Part shown: piece by piece, positions 16,538 to 21,872 of the stretch
Numbering within the stretch: the stretch's first letter is position 1
Layout: each line of letters opens with the position of its first letter
DNA from: a virus
Virus record (IMG/VR): IMGVR_UViG_3300037847_005421
Span: 4,312 to 31,208 of that record
DNA length: 26,897 nucleotides
Strand: one strand, 5' to 3'
Made by a program: the position numbers and the translations under genes
Notes under the pieces: model-generated
Seen by the model: the letters and a program-made list of their open reading frames with translations, nothing else
Database searches by the model: none
What the model was told of the DNA's origin: nothing

Positions 16538-17619
16538 TTACTTGTTTGCTCCAAAATCCAATTGTAAGTTTTACGAATACCTTCTTCAAGAGTTTGAGAA
16601 TAATCCCAATCAAGTTTTTCTCTAATAAGATCATTGTTGGAATTACGACCACGAACACCAAGAGGACCATCAATATGAATCTTCTGAACTTCTTTATCAG
16701 AAACCTTAGCAGCGGTGTCTACTAGTTGGTTGATGGTGACCATCTCTTCAGAACCAATGTTGACAGGACCCATGAAGTCACTATCCATCAATCTTCGAGT
16801 CGCTTCAATGCATTCGTCAATGAACAGGAAGGAACGAGTCTGTAGGCCATCTCCCCACACCTCGATAGCTCCACCCTGTTCCGGGAGGTAAGCGACTTTA
16901 CGGCAGATTGCAGCTGGAGCTTTCTCTCTTCCACCGTCCCAGGTTCCTTCTGGTCCGAAGATATTGTGGTAGCGAGCAACCCTAACAGGAATGCCGTGAT
17001 TCCTATTATAAGCGAGATACAACCGCTCACTGAAGAGTTTTTCCCATCCGTATTCGGAGTCGGGGTTAGCGGGGTATGCGGATTCTTCACGGCAGTCGGG
17101 ATTATCTGGGTCAAGTTGGTTGTGTTCTGGATACATGCAAGCGGATCCAGAATAGAAAATCTTAGTTGGTTGATCCAACTTAGGTCGGTTGCATTCGGTA
17201 TATGATTTCTCCACTCCATCAAAGGTTTCGTTCAGTTGACGAACACCTTCAAGCACATTCAGGTTGATGGTGACAGAATTGTGCATAATATCTGCATCAT
17301 TCTCACCAGTAAAGACGAAACCAGCACCACCCATATCAGCAGCGAACTGATAGATCTCATCAAACGGACGGATGTGCTGATAAGGAACAGACTTGTAGTA
17401 ATTACTGAAGTGACCTTTGAACTCCAGAACAGAGTTAACGAATCCAGGACTACGAAGGTCACCAATGATGAATTCGTTTGCTTCGTGATCACTGAACTCA
17501 GGATACTTCAGGTCTACTCCGCGCACCCAATAACCCTCTGAGCGCAGGCGCTTCACCATGTGACTACCAATAAATCCACCTGCACCAAGAACCAGTGCAG
17601 TCTTCTTATAATCACTCAT
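16534..17619 (-). CDS. GDP-mannose 3,5-epimerase-like protein
   Basis: A 361-residue SDR closely matching plant-type GDP-mannose 3,5-epimerase. GAGGFIGSH is at 12-20 and ADMGGAGFV at 94-102. The catalytic block SGSACMYPE puts the reactive Cys at 161, YGWEK gives Tyr190 and Lys194, Lys233 sits in GREKAP, and GVRGRNSNN provides the nucleotide-binding Arg near 323. From memory, the spacing Cys-29-Tyr and Lys-39-Lys equals that of the plant enzyme (C145, Y174, K178, K217). The enzyme converts GDP-D-mannose to GDP-L-galactose and GDP-L-gulose. It is the first gene of the 19-gene glycan cassette, 22 bases below a promoter that overlaps a terminator. No clear Shine-Dalgarno is seen. Confidence 0.9.
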   Translation of the reverse strand: MSDYKKTALVLGAGGFIGSHMVKRLRSEGYWVRGVDLKYPEFSDHEANEFIIGDLRSPGFVNSVLEFKGHFSNYYKSVPYQHIRPFDEIYQFAADMGGAGFVFTGENDADIMHNSVTINLNVLEGVRQLNETFDGVEKSYTECNRPKLDQPTKIFYSGSACMYPEHNQLDPDNPDCREESAYPANPDSEYGWEKLFSERLYLAYNRNHGIPVRVARYHNIFGPEGTWDGGREKAPAAICRKVAYLPEQGGAIEVWGDGLQTRSFLFIDECIEATRRLMDSDFMGPVNIGSEEMVTINQLVDTAAKVSDKEVQKIHIDGPLGVRGRNSNNDLIREKLDWDYSQTLEEGIRKTYNWILEQTSK

Positions 17620-17641
17620 TTTATCAATAATGTTTCTGACA

Positions 17642-17675
17642 TATTTATTATACTAAAAAAGGACGGTTTATGCAA
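17642..17675 (-). promoter_or_regulatory. Candidate promoter of the glycan cassette, sigma70-like -10 overlapped by late-type motif
   Basis: On the minus strand a perfect TATAAT (17647-17652) lies 17 bases after TTGCAT (17670-17675, 3 of 6 match to TTGACA). The same DNA also reads AATAAATA (17642-17649), matching the NATAAATA late-promoter consensus known for T4-like cyanophages. The start codon of the epimerase gene is 22 bases downstream. The -35 and spacer fall inside the upstream terminator hairpin. Function is predicted only. Confidence 0.6.
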
Positions 17676-17681
17676 CCGTCC
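17655..17681 (-). terminator. Intrinsic terminator before the glycan cassette
   Basis: Read on the minus strand: an 8-bp perfect stem GGACGGTT/AACCGTCC with a 5-base loop (17661-17681), followed at once by six T residues (17655-17660). This is a textbook Rho-independent terminator for transcripts entering from the talC side. Confidence 0.88.
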
Positions 17682-17839
17682 TTAGTCCGTTTATGCAGGC
17701 TCGCCACCTGTTTTAGTTCAGTTGCAAAACAGGAAATCAACCACACGGAAGGGGTATTTGTTGACTCCACCACACAGTTTTTAAAGAACTGAGAAACTTC
17801 AGGGGTCTTAAGACCATCCCGACCAGGGCAGTTTTAGAG
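17682..17839 (-). other. Structured non-coding stretch upstream of the terminator
   Basis: No convincing gene is present. On the minus strand it holds a 12-base perfect palindrome GGTCTTAAGACC (17804-17815), a small CAGTT/AACTG hairpin, and an 8-bp stem CCTGTTTT/AAAACAGG with an 11-base loop (17707-17733), ending in the strong terminator. It could be a structured 3' untranslated region or a small RNA. Confidence 0.4.
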
Positions 17840-18022
17840 TCACTCCGAGACTTTAGCAGCTAATTTATCGAAGTTGATTTTTGGATTGGAACGCAGAACA
17901 GATTCAATAACTTCAATACGTCTTTGAAGTTCTGAAAACTTTTGTTCTGAAATTTGATCGTACTTTGACATAAAAACATCAGGTGACTCAGATGATTCAG
18001 ATTTTGTTGTTCTGCGTGCCAT
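17840..18022 (-). CDS. Small hypothetical protein, coiled-coil-like (60 aa)
   Basis: ATG at 18022. The N-terminal 15 residues are Ser/Thr/Glu-rich (RRTTKSESSESPD). Residues 20-45 look like an amphipathic helix (YDQISEQKFSELQRRIEVIE), and the tail is basic then acidic. An AATAAATA motif sits 25 bases upstream. It is the last gene before the structured stretch and terminator, so it closes its transcription unit. Not recognised. Confidence 0.62.
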   Translation of the reverse strand: MARRTTKSESSESPDVFMSKYDQISEQKFSELQRRIEVIESVLRSNPKINFDKLAAKVSE

Positions 18023-18046
18023 TTTATTAACTATCGATGACTAGTT

Positions 18047-18322
18047 TTATTTATTTTTAATCAAATTTGAACTAACAACATGATCTTTAACATAAGCAGG
18101 AACATTGTCAGGATCCAACCAACAGGTATAATCATGATCTTCCATAGCAGTCATCAACTGCATTTCATTATCACAAAGATACATGTCACGGTATCGTCCT
18201 GTATATGAATCTACTTTTTGAATGCGGCAATCAGGCATACCGTTGATTTCTAATTTACCCACTTGAATATAACGATAAGGAAACCTTTCAAGAAGAACGG
18301 TGGGTTTTTTAATTACTTGCAT
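18047..18322 (-). CDS. Hypothetical phage protein (91 aa)
   Basis: The start chosen is ATG 18322, where the upstream stop and this start share one base (TGATG); an in-frame ATG 18 bases earlier lies inside the upstream gene and is less likely. The protein starts with a beta-rich segment (TVLLERFPYRYIQVGKLEI) and has a central CRIQKVDSYTGRYRDMYL strand pair and a C-terminal ED-rich region with Cys and Trp. It looks like a small soluble globular protein with no export signal. Translational coupling to the 75-residue gene suggests the two are used together. Family not recognised. Confidence 0.62.
   Translation of the reverse strand: MQVIKKPTVLLERFPYRYIQVGKLEINGMPDCRIQKVDSYTGRYRDMYLCDNEMQLMTAMEDHDYTCWLDPDNVPAYVKDHVVSSNLIKNK
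18048..18055 (-). promoter_or_regulatory. Candidate late promoter motif AATAAATA
   Basis: Matches NATAAATA on the minus strand and ends 25 bases before the ATG at 18022. It overlaps the stop region of the upstream gene. Support is motif plus spacing only. Confidence 0.3.
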
Positions 18323-18549
18323 CAGACGGCAACTCCACATTCACGAAGATCTTCGCGGAGACAATCAAGAACGAGTTCATAATCATCAGTGGGATCATCA
18401 TAGAACTCAACACCTTGTTCTTGGTAAAACTTAATCAGTTTTTTGTAAACTTTGGGATGTTGCATATCAAGATCCATTTGACCTTCAACAGCGAGTTGAA
18501 AAACACTCATGGACTTTTTGAACTTGGAAGAAAACTCAGTGCGAGACAT
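18322..18549 (-). CDS. Hypothetical phage protein (75 aa)
   Basis: ATG at 18549, 23 bases below the -10 box of a near-consensus sigma70 promoter. It opens MSRTEFSSKFKKSMSVFQLA, a basic amphipathic helix, then KVYKKLIKFYQEQGVEFYDD and an acidic helical tail with two Cys (LDCLREDLRECG). It is soluble, with no signal sequence. Small proteins of this type are common in cyanomyoviruses, but I cannot name a function. It is the first gene of a three-gene unit ending at the terminator at 17655. Confidence 0.66.
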   Translation of the reverse strand: MSRTEFSSKFKKSMSVFQLAVEGQMDLDMQHPKVYKKLIKFYQEQGVEFYDDPTDDYELVLDCLREDLRECGVAV

Positions 18550-18572
18550 TGGTTGAATTTGATTACTTTGTA

Positions 18573-18601
18573 ATGATAAGACAAAAAGACGTATTTGTCA
18601 A
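18573..18601 (-). promoter_or_regulatory. Near-consensus sigma70 promoter
   Basis: On the minus strand TTGACA (18596-18601, perfect) is followed after exactly 17 bases by TATCAT (18573-18578, 5 of 6 match). It lies between talC and the 75-residue gene and points into that gene. A dyad GACAAA-N8-TTTGTC (18580-18599) overlaps the -35 and spacer and could be an operator. This is the best host-type promoter I see in the window. Confidence 0.75.
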
Positions 18602-18607
18602 TTGACT

Positions 18608-19267
18608 CTAGACACTCTTAAGACTGTCCATTGCTTCTGACCAGTCCCGATCAAAGATTTCAAGACCTTTATCGGTGAGAATATGGTCATACATCTGATC
18701 AAATACTTTGGGTGGCATTGTACAGATCTGAGCACCATTGTACCAGGAACGAACTGCCCTTTGTACACTACGAATAGATGCAGAAAGAACTTTGGTTTTA
18801 ATCCAATGACGTGAATACAGTTCCGCAATGGATCGGACAACTTCTAGTCCTGCAACTGATTGGTCATCAAGACGACCAACAAAAGGTGAAACATAAGTAG
18901 CACCCGCCTTGGCAGCAAGAACTGCTTGAGCAGCACTAAAAATAAGTGTAACGTTGACTTTAATGTTTTGTTCAGAAAGTCGTTTGCAAACAATCAAACC
19001 CTCGCGAGTGCAGGGTACTTTGATTGTAGCGACATCTCCAAATTTTTCATATAGACGAATACCTTCATCATACATCTCAAGGTCAGATCCAACGACCTCC
19101 ATGCTGATGTCTTGTACCCCAATGTCTTTGATTGTTTGATATACATCTTCAGGACTTTTACCACTCTTCATAATCAAAGTAGGATTAGTGGTAACACCAT
19201 CTACTAGTCCCGTCGAAAAATATTTTTCGATTACTTCGGTGTCTGCCGTATCAAGAAAGATCTGCAT
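18608..19267 (-). CDS. talC: Transaldolase (TalC type)
   Basis: A 219-residue small transaldolase of the TalC/fructose-6-phosphate aldolase group. The N-terminus MQIFLDTADTEVIEKY, the DGVTTNPTLI block (23-32) and the Schiff-base Lys83 in TIKVPCT are intact, as is the VTLIFSAAQAVLAAKAGA segment. It would run the non-oxidative pentose phosphate pathway, moving a dihydroxyacetone unit between sugar phosphates; cyanophage TalC is thought to push host carbon to pentose for nucleotides. I used the second ATG (19267), because the family begins right before the first strand; an ATG at 19282 adds five residues. It follows the Ser tRNA and precedes a strong promoter. Confidence 0.95.
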   Translation of the reverse strand: MQIFLDTADTEVIEKYFSTGLVDGVTTNPTLIMKSGKSPEDVYQTIKDIGVQDISMEVVGSDLEMYDEGIRLYEKFGDVATIKVPCTREGLIVCKRLSEQNIKVNVTLIFSAAQAVLAAKAGATYVSPFVGRLDDQSVAGLEVVRSIAELYSRHWIKTKVLSASIRSVQRAVRSWYNGAQICTMPPKVFDQMYDHILTDKGLEIFDRDWSEAMDSLKSV

Positions 19268-19314
19268 CACATTTGGATCCATGAGTTTTTAGTGTGTGAA
19301 ACTTATATATGAGG

Positions 19315-19399
19315 CGGAGAGGGTGGGATTTGAACCCACGGATGCTTGCACATCGCTGGTTTTCAAGACCAGTGCCATAAACCACTCGACCACCTCTCC
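19315..19399 (-). tRNA. tRNA-Ser(UGA)
   Basis: Cloverleaf on the minus strand with acceptor GGAGAGG/CCTCTCC, anticodon stem CTGGT/ACCAG around loop CTTGAAA (anticodon TGA at 19363-19365), a long variable arm as expected for Ser, and a TTCAAAT T-loop. No CCA is encoded. It lies between a small gene and talC. Confidence 0.95.
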
Positions 19400-19401
19400 A
19401 T

Positions 19402-19623
19402 TTATTTTTTAAGTGAGGCTTTAGAGTTACGAGGAACCTTGTGCCTAAACTTATCTTTCATATCATACACCAACTCATAGTTTTCTGTCAAGACATAATA
19501 ACCAGTGAGCTCTGATCCATCATCAACCCAACCATAACTAATTACTTTTTCATTTACATCATCAAGATCTAATTTTTTATCAGTATGTAAATAGTGGTTA
19601 AACTTTTGATGCAGGTTGATCAT
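19402..19623 (-). CDS. Small hypothetical protein (73 aa)
   Basis: ATG at 19623 overlaps the upstream stop as ATGA and has a strong GAGGAAAG Shine-Dalgarno just before it. The protein begins with a helical segment (NLHQKFNHYLHTDKKLDLDD), then a beta-rich part (YGWVDDGSELTGYYVLTENYELVYD) and a basic tail (RHKVPRNSKASLKK). Soluble, not recognised. It ends 3 bases before the Ser tRNA. Confidence 0.68.
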   Translation of the reverse strand: MINLHQKFNHYLHTDKKLDLDDVNEKVISYGWVDDGSELTGYYVLTENYELVYDMKDKFRHKVPRNSKASLKK

Positions 19624-19868
19624 CTTTCCTCAAAATTTAATTTACGAACTCGCCTTTGTCTGCGAGATTCTTGATATTGTAAGTCAGTTTTACTTAGAAC
19701 ACCCGTATTCTTAAGACCATCTACAGAATTCAGAAGTAAAACTTGACTTAAATCAACTGCTGTTATTTTGTTCTCGCAAACCGTCATTTGATTTGGACAC
19801 CCACAACATTGTGTCTTGGTCGTGCTGGTTAATTCTTTCTTGCACATTTTGCATCTGACAGATAACAT
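19620..19868 (-). CDS. Cys-rich zinc-ribbon-like phage protein (82 aa)
   Basis: The N-terminus holds C6-x2-C9 (RCKMCKKEL) and C21-C22-x-C24 (TQCCGCPN), a likely zinc ribbon, followed by a KITAVDLSQVLLL strand and a basic C-terminal tail (ESRRQRRVRK). I recall similar small Cys proteins in many cyanomyoviruses, with no known function; nucleic-acid binding is plausible from the basic tail. Its start at 19868 lies inside the upstream 71-residue frame, giving a 116-base out-of-frame overlap. Confidence 0.66.
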   Translation of the reverse strand: MLSVRCKMCKKELTSTTKTQCCGCPNQMTVCENKITAVDLSQVLLLNSVDGLKNTGVLSKTDLQYQESRRQRRVRKLNFEER

Positions 19869-19968
19869 AATTTAGTTTCTCCTTAATTTGTTCCAATTCT
19901 TCATGAATATCTTGATGATGAAATCTTAAAGGTTTTTGTATAAGTTTTTTTATTCTTTTATTTTTCAT
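19753..19968 (-). CDS. Small hypothetical protein overlapping the next gene (71 aa)
   Basis: ATG at 19968 overlaps the stop of the upstream HExxH gene as ATGA, a strong sign of real translation. The N-terminal half is basic then coiled-coil-like (KNKRIKKLIQK, then HEELEQIKEKLNYVICQMQN). The C-terminal half (from about residue 34) shares DNA with the zinc-ribbon gene in another frame and may be less constrained. The non-overlapping half fills what would otherwise be a 96-base gap. Real but possibly shortened or lengthened in relatives. Confidence 0.5.
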   Translation of the reverse strand: MKNKRIKKLIQKPLRFHHQDIHEELEQIKEKLNYVICQMQNVQERINQHDQDTMLWVSKSNDGLREQNNSS

Positions 19969-20630
19969 TTAATATATCCATTTTCTCGTAACCATTCGCC
20001 AGTCATGGGTGTGGGTTCATAATCACTCCACATTGTCCCAGCAGCACAAGACTGAAGTGCTTTCATTGTCATGCCCTCAGTTTTACCTGCCCAGGTTGCT
20101 TCCTTCTCCCAGGGGATAGCGTGTGGTGTGTGTTTGTAAGTATCTTTAGCAATAGCTTGCCAGATCTTAGGCACATCCTCTTCGTTATGGATGATCGCAA
20201 TCATATTATTTTTGATTGTACCTGCCATACAATCTTGGGCAGCGTGCCATCCTTCATGACGCATTACTGACATCAAAACACCAGGACGGTGCATGAATGC
20301 TTTATTAAGAAAGAAATTATTTCCTACGGTATGATAAACTCCACGATGTCCCACAGGAAAATACTTTTCATCTGCTAGAAACACCCCAACTCCGATCTGT
20401 TCAAGAGCAACGAGCATGGTGTTGAACTCGTTAGCAACAATACCAAAATTACTATTGGGATACCGATCAGCAATAGTTGCGATACTTTCAACTTTATCGA
20501 CTCCATCAACACACTCTCTAAGTAACATGCACCCCATGGCATCCATAGTATAATAACCTTTAGTCGGTTCAGCTAAGGCAGATGTGCATAAAGACATTGA
20601 TGCCATCATTGCAAGTAAGATTTTTTTCAT
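19965..20630 (-). CDS. Exported protein with HExxH zinc-peptidase-like motif (221 aa)
   Basis: I placed the start at ATG 20630 instead of an in-frame TTG 6 bases earlier. Residues 1-20 form a signal peptide (MKKILLAMMASMSLCTSALA, cleavage after ALA), so the protein should leave the cytoplasm. Residues 125-129 read HEGWH in the context MRHEGWHAAQDC, a perfect HExxH zinc motif. A third ligand is not obvious, though several Glu and His follow (HTPHAIPWEKEATW). Several Cys (about residues 34, 40 and 134) would allow disulfides. It could be a periplasmic protease or peptidoglycan-acting enzyme; no family name is assigned. It lies between tRNA-Val and three small genes. Confidence 0.75.
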   Translation of the reverse strand: MKKILLAMMASMSLCTSALAEPTKGYYTMDAMGCMLLRECVDGVDKVESIATIADRYPNSNFGIVANEFNTMLVALEQIGVGVFLADEKYFPVGHRGVYHTVGNNFFLNKAFMHRPGVLMSVMRHEGWHAAQDCMAGTIKNNMIAIIHNEEDVPKIWQAIAKDTYKHTPHAIPWEKEATWAGKTEGMTMKALQSCAAGTMWSDYEPTPMTGEWLRENGYIK

Positions 20631-20655
20631 AATCAAAAATATTCTTTTTTATATA

Positions 20656-20727
20656 TGCTTGATGACGGGATCGAACCGCCGACCTACTCCGTGTAAAGGA
20701 GTCACTCTACCTCTGAGTTAATCAAGC
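20656..20727 (-). tRNA. tRNA-Val(UAC)
   Basis: Acceptor GCTTGAT/ATCAAGC with discriminator A, anticodon stem ACTCC/GGAGT around loop TTTACAC (anticodon TAC), T-loop TTCGATC. No encoded CCA. Only 4 bases separate it from tRNA-Asn. Confidence 0.95.
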
Positions 20728-20731
20728 AAGG

Positions 20732-20803
20732 CTCCCCCGGTAGGATTTGAACCTACGACCAATCGATTAACAGTCGATGGCTCTGCCGCTGAGCTACAGG
20801 GGA
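20732..20803 (-). tRNA. tRNA-Asn(GUU)
   Basis: Acceptor TCCCCTG/CGGGGGA with one G-U pair, anticodon stem ATCGA/TCGAT around loop CTGTTAA (anticodon GTT), T-arm CGTAGG-TTCAAAT-CCTACCG. No encoded CCA. Confidence 0.95.
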
Positions 20804-20939
20804 ATAAAAATACATCAGCACTATCCTGCAGTATAGTACTGATGGGCACCAAGAGGGGTCCCACCTCTCTCTCACATGGGTTGTTATTCCGATTCTTTTT
20901 TCTCTCGGAGATGTGAGCACGGATGTCGCCAATCCGTTA
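20804..20939 (-). other. Multi-hairpin non-coding spacer between tRNA-Gly and tRNA-Asn
   Basis: Four stems lie in a row: ACGGAT/ATCCGT (20919-20937), CTCACAT/ATGTGAG with an inner TCCGA/TCGGA (20871-20917), AGAGG/CCTCT (20852-20868), and an 11-bp stem ATCAGTACTAT/ATAGTGCTGAT (20814-20843). The last pairs fully only as minus-strand RNA through a G-U wobble, and a GTATTTTTATT run follows, so it resembles a weak terminator or processing site. No gene seen. Confidence 0.5.
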
Positions 20940-21010
20940 AGCGGGTGACGGGGATCGAACCCGTGACAAGAGCTTGGAAGGCTCGCATGTTACCGCTACA
21001 CCACACCCGC
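20940..21010 (-). tRNA. tRNA-Gly(UCC)
   Basis: Acceptor GCGGGTG/CACCCGC, anticodon loop CTTCCAA (anticodon TCC) closed by a GAGC/GCTC stem, T-arm ACGGG-TTCGATC-CCCGT. No encoded CCA. A hairpin begins 2 bases after the discriminator. Confidence 0.95.
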
Positions 21011-21016
21011 ATGTCA

Positions 21017-21047
21017 GACAATTTTAACCTATGTAGGTTAGATTGTC
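21017..21047 (-). repeat. tRNA-spacer hairpin element, copy A
   Basis: Two-tier hairpin: outer stem GACAAT/ATTGTC, inner stem TAACCTA/TAGGTTA with a 2-base loop. It starts 3 bases after the 3' end of tRNA-Leu and ends 6 bases before tRNA-Gly. It shares its outer stem with copies B and C. Confidence 0.75.
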
Positions 21048-21050
21048 AAG

Positions 21051-21134
21051 TAGGACGAGAGAGACTTGAACTCTCACGAGCATATGCTCAACAGATTTTA
21101 AGTCTGGTGCGTCTACCGATTCCGCCACCGTCCC
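21051..21134 (-). tRNA. tRNA-Leu(UAA)
   Basis: Acceptor GGGACGG/TCGTCCT with G-U pairs at both ends, anticodon loop CTTAAAA (anticodon TAA), long variable arm with a GAGCATATGCTC hairpin, T-arm GAGAG-TTCAAGT-CTCTC. No encoded CCA. Confidence 0.94.
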
Positions 21135-21144
21135 TTGATGTGAG

Positions 21145-21175
21145 GACAATTATACGATTAAATCGAACAATTGTC
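21145..21175 (-). repeat. tRNA-spacer hairpin element, copy B
   Basis: Outer stem GACAATT/AATTGTC with inner stem CGAT/ATCG. It starts 2 bases after the 3' end of the CAU tRNA and ends 10 bases before tRNA-Leu. Same outer stem as copies A and C, with a different inner stem. Confidence 0.72.
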
Positions 21176-21177
21176 AA

Positions 21178-21250
21178 TGCTGGTCGCGAGGATCGAACTC
21201 GCCTTAGGCAAATTATGAGTTTGCTGCATTCACCAGATTGCTAGACCAGC
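21178..21250 (-). tRNA. tRNA-Met(CAU), or Ile2 if lysidine-modified
   Basis: Acceptor GCTGGTC/GACCAGC with discriminator A, anticodon stem GCAAA/TTTGC around loop CTCATAA (anticodon CAT), T-arm GCGAG-TTCGATC-CTCGC. It lacks the initiator GGG/CCC anticodon-stem pairs, so it is elongator Met or Ile2. Sequence alone does not decide. Confidence 0.92.
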
Positions 21251-21256
21251 GATTTA

Positions 21257-21862
21257 CTAAGAATACACTCGATTCCAGTTAACGTCAAGTGTTTTATCAA
21301 AGATCATTAAATACCGATGTTTACGGGTTCTATCACGCCATTCCCCTTCAGAACCCTTTACACTTCCCCTTGAATGTTTGGTTCCATCAGAATAATAAAA
21401 ATCTTTCTTAGGATCCGTTAACCCATAGTAGTTGAAATTACAAGCGCGGTAGATAGTTCCATCGTGACGAGAACTGTCAGCGTAACTAATAATAGCACGA
21501 ACTGTTGCATCTTTTTTAAACCTCCTGATACATCTACCAACAAACCATGAAGTGATATTATATTCTTCTTTCTGAGTTTTTGGGTCAACACAAAGTCTTG
21601 AAAGTTCAAATAAACCTTCTTGTTGATTACGTTCTAATCCAAATGCTCCTCTGGCAATTTCTGGAACTGGGAGGCCAGTAAAAACACAAGCAGCAAGGCA
21701 CTTGCCAATCCTAAGAGGACATTCCCATTCAGTACGTTTGAAAAGTCCATAGTTATACCCGGATTTAAAATCTTTTGATTCGTCTTTTAGATAGTGATGA
21801 GTATAAAGAAGTTCCTTTATATCTTCTTTACTAACTCTATCTATATAAAAATCAGATTTCAT
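21257..21862 (-). CDS. Mom-like DNA-modification protein
   Basis: A 201-residue protein that looks like the phage Mu Mom family, a GNAT-fold enzyme that adds a carbamoylmethyl group to adenine and protects phage DNA from restriction. Conserved-looking blocks, in order: HHYLK (22-26), FELSRL (85-90), NITSWFVGRCIRRF (102-115), IISYADSSRHDGTIYRACNF (124-143) and YYGL. The ELSRL and SYAD-H-G-IY-A-NF patterns are characteristic. No Com-type activator is seen next to it. It sits inside the tRNA cluster, 6 bases upstream of the CAU tRNA. Family assignment is from memory of the motif pattern. Confidence 0.78.
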   Translation of the reverse strand: MKSDFYIDRVSKEDIKELLYTHHYLKDESKDFKSGYNYGLFKRTEWECPLRIGKCLAACVFTGLPVPEIARGAFGLERNQQEGLFELSRLCVDPKTQKEEYNITSWFVGRCIRRFKKDATVRAIISYADSSRHDGTIYRACNFNYYGLTDPKKDFYYSDGTKHSRGSVKGSEGEWRDRTRKHRYLMIFDKTLDVNWNRVYS

Positions 21863-21872
21863 TTAAGTATTT

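Noticed and set aside
16788-17222. A 144-residue minus-strand frame inside the 3,5-epimerase gene
   Set aside because: It is out of frame with a gene whose catalytic residues are fully conserved, and it has no start context or family signal.
17762-17820. A 26-codon minus-strand frame starting in the structured stretch near 17816
   Set aside because: It begins inside the GGTCTTAAGACC palindrome region, has no convincing ribosome site and has an unconvincing composition.
18562-18574. Small ATTAC/GTAAT hairpin near the talC promoter as a terminator
   Set aside because: The stem is 5 bp with a 3-base loop and no T-run follows on either strand.
20876-21244. A 122-residue plus-strand frame
   Set aside because: It runs across three tRNA genes (Gly, Leu, Met/Ile2) on the opposite strand and has no protein-family features.
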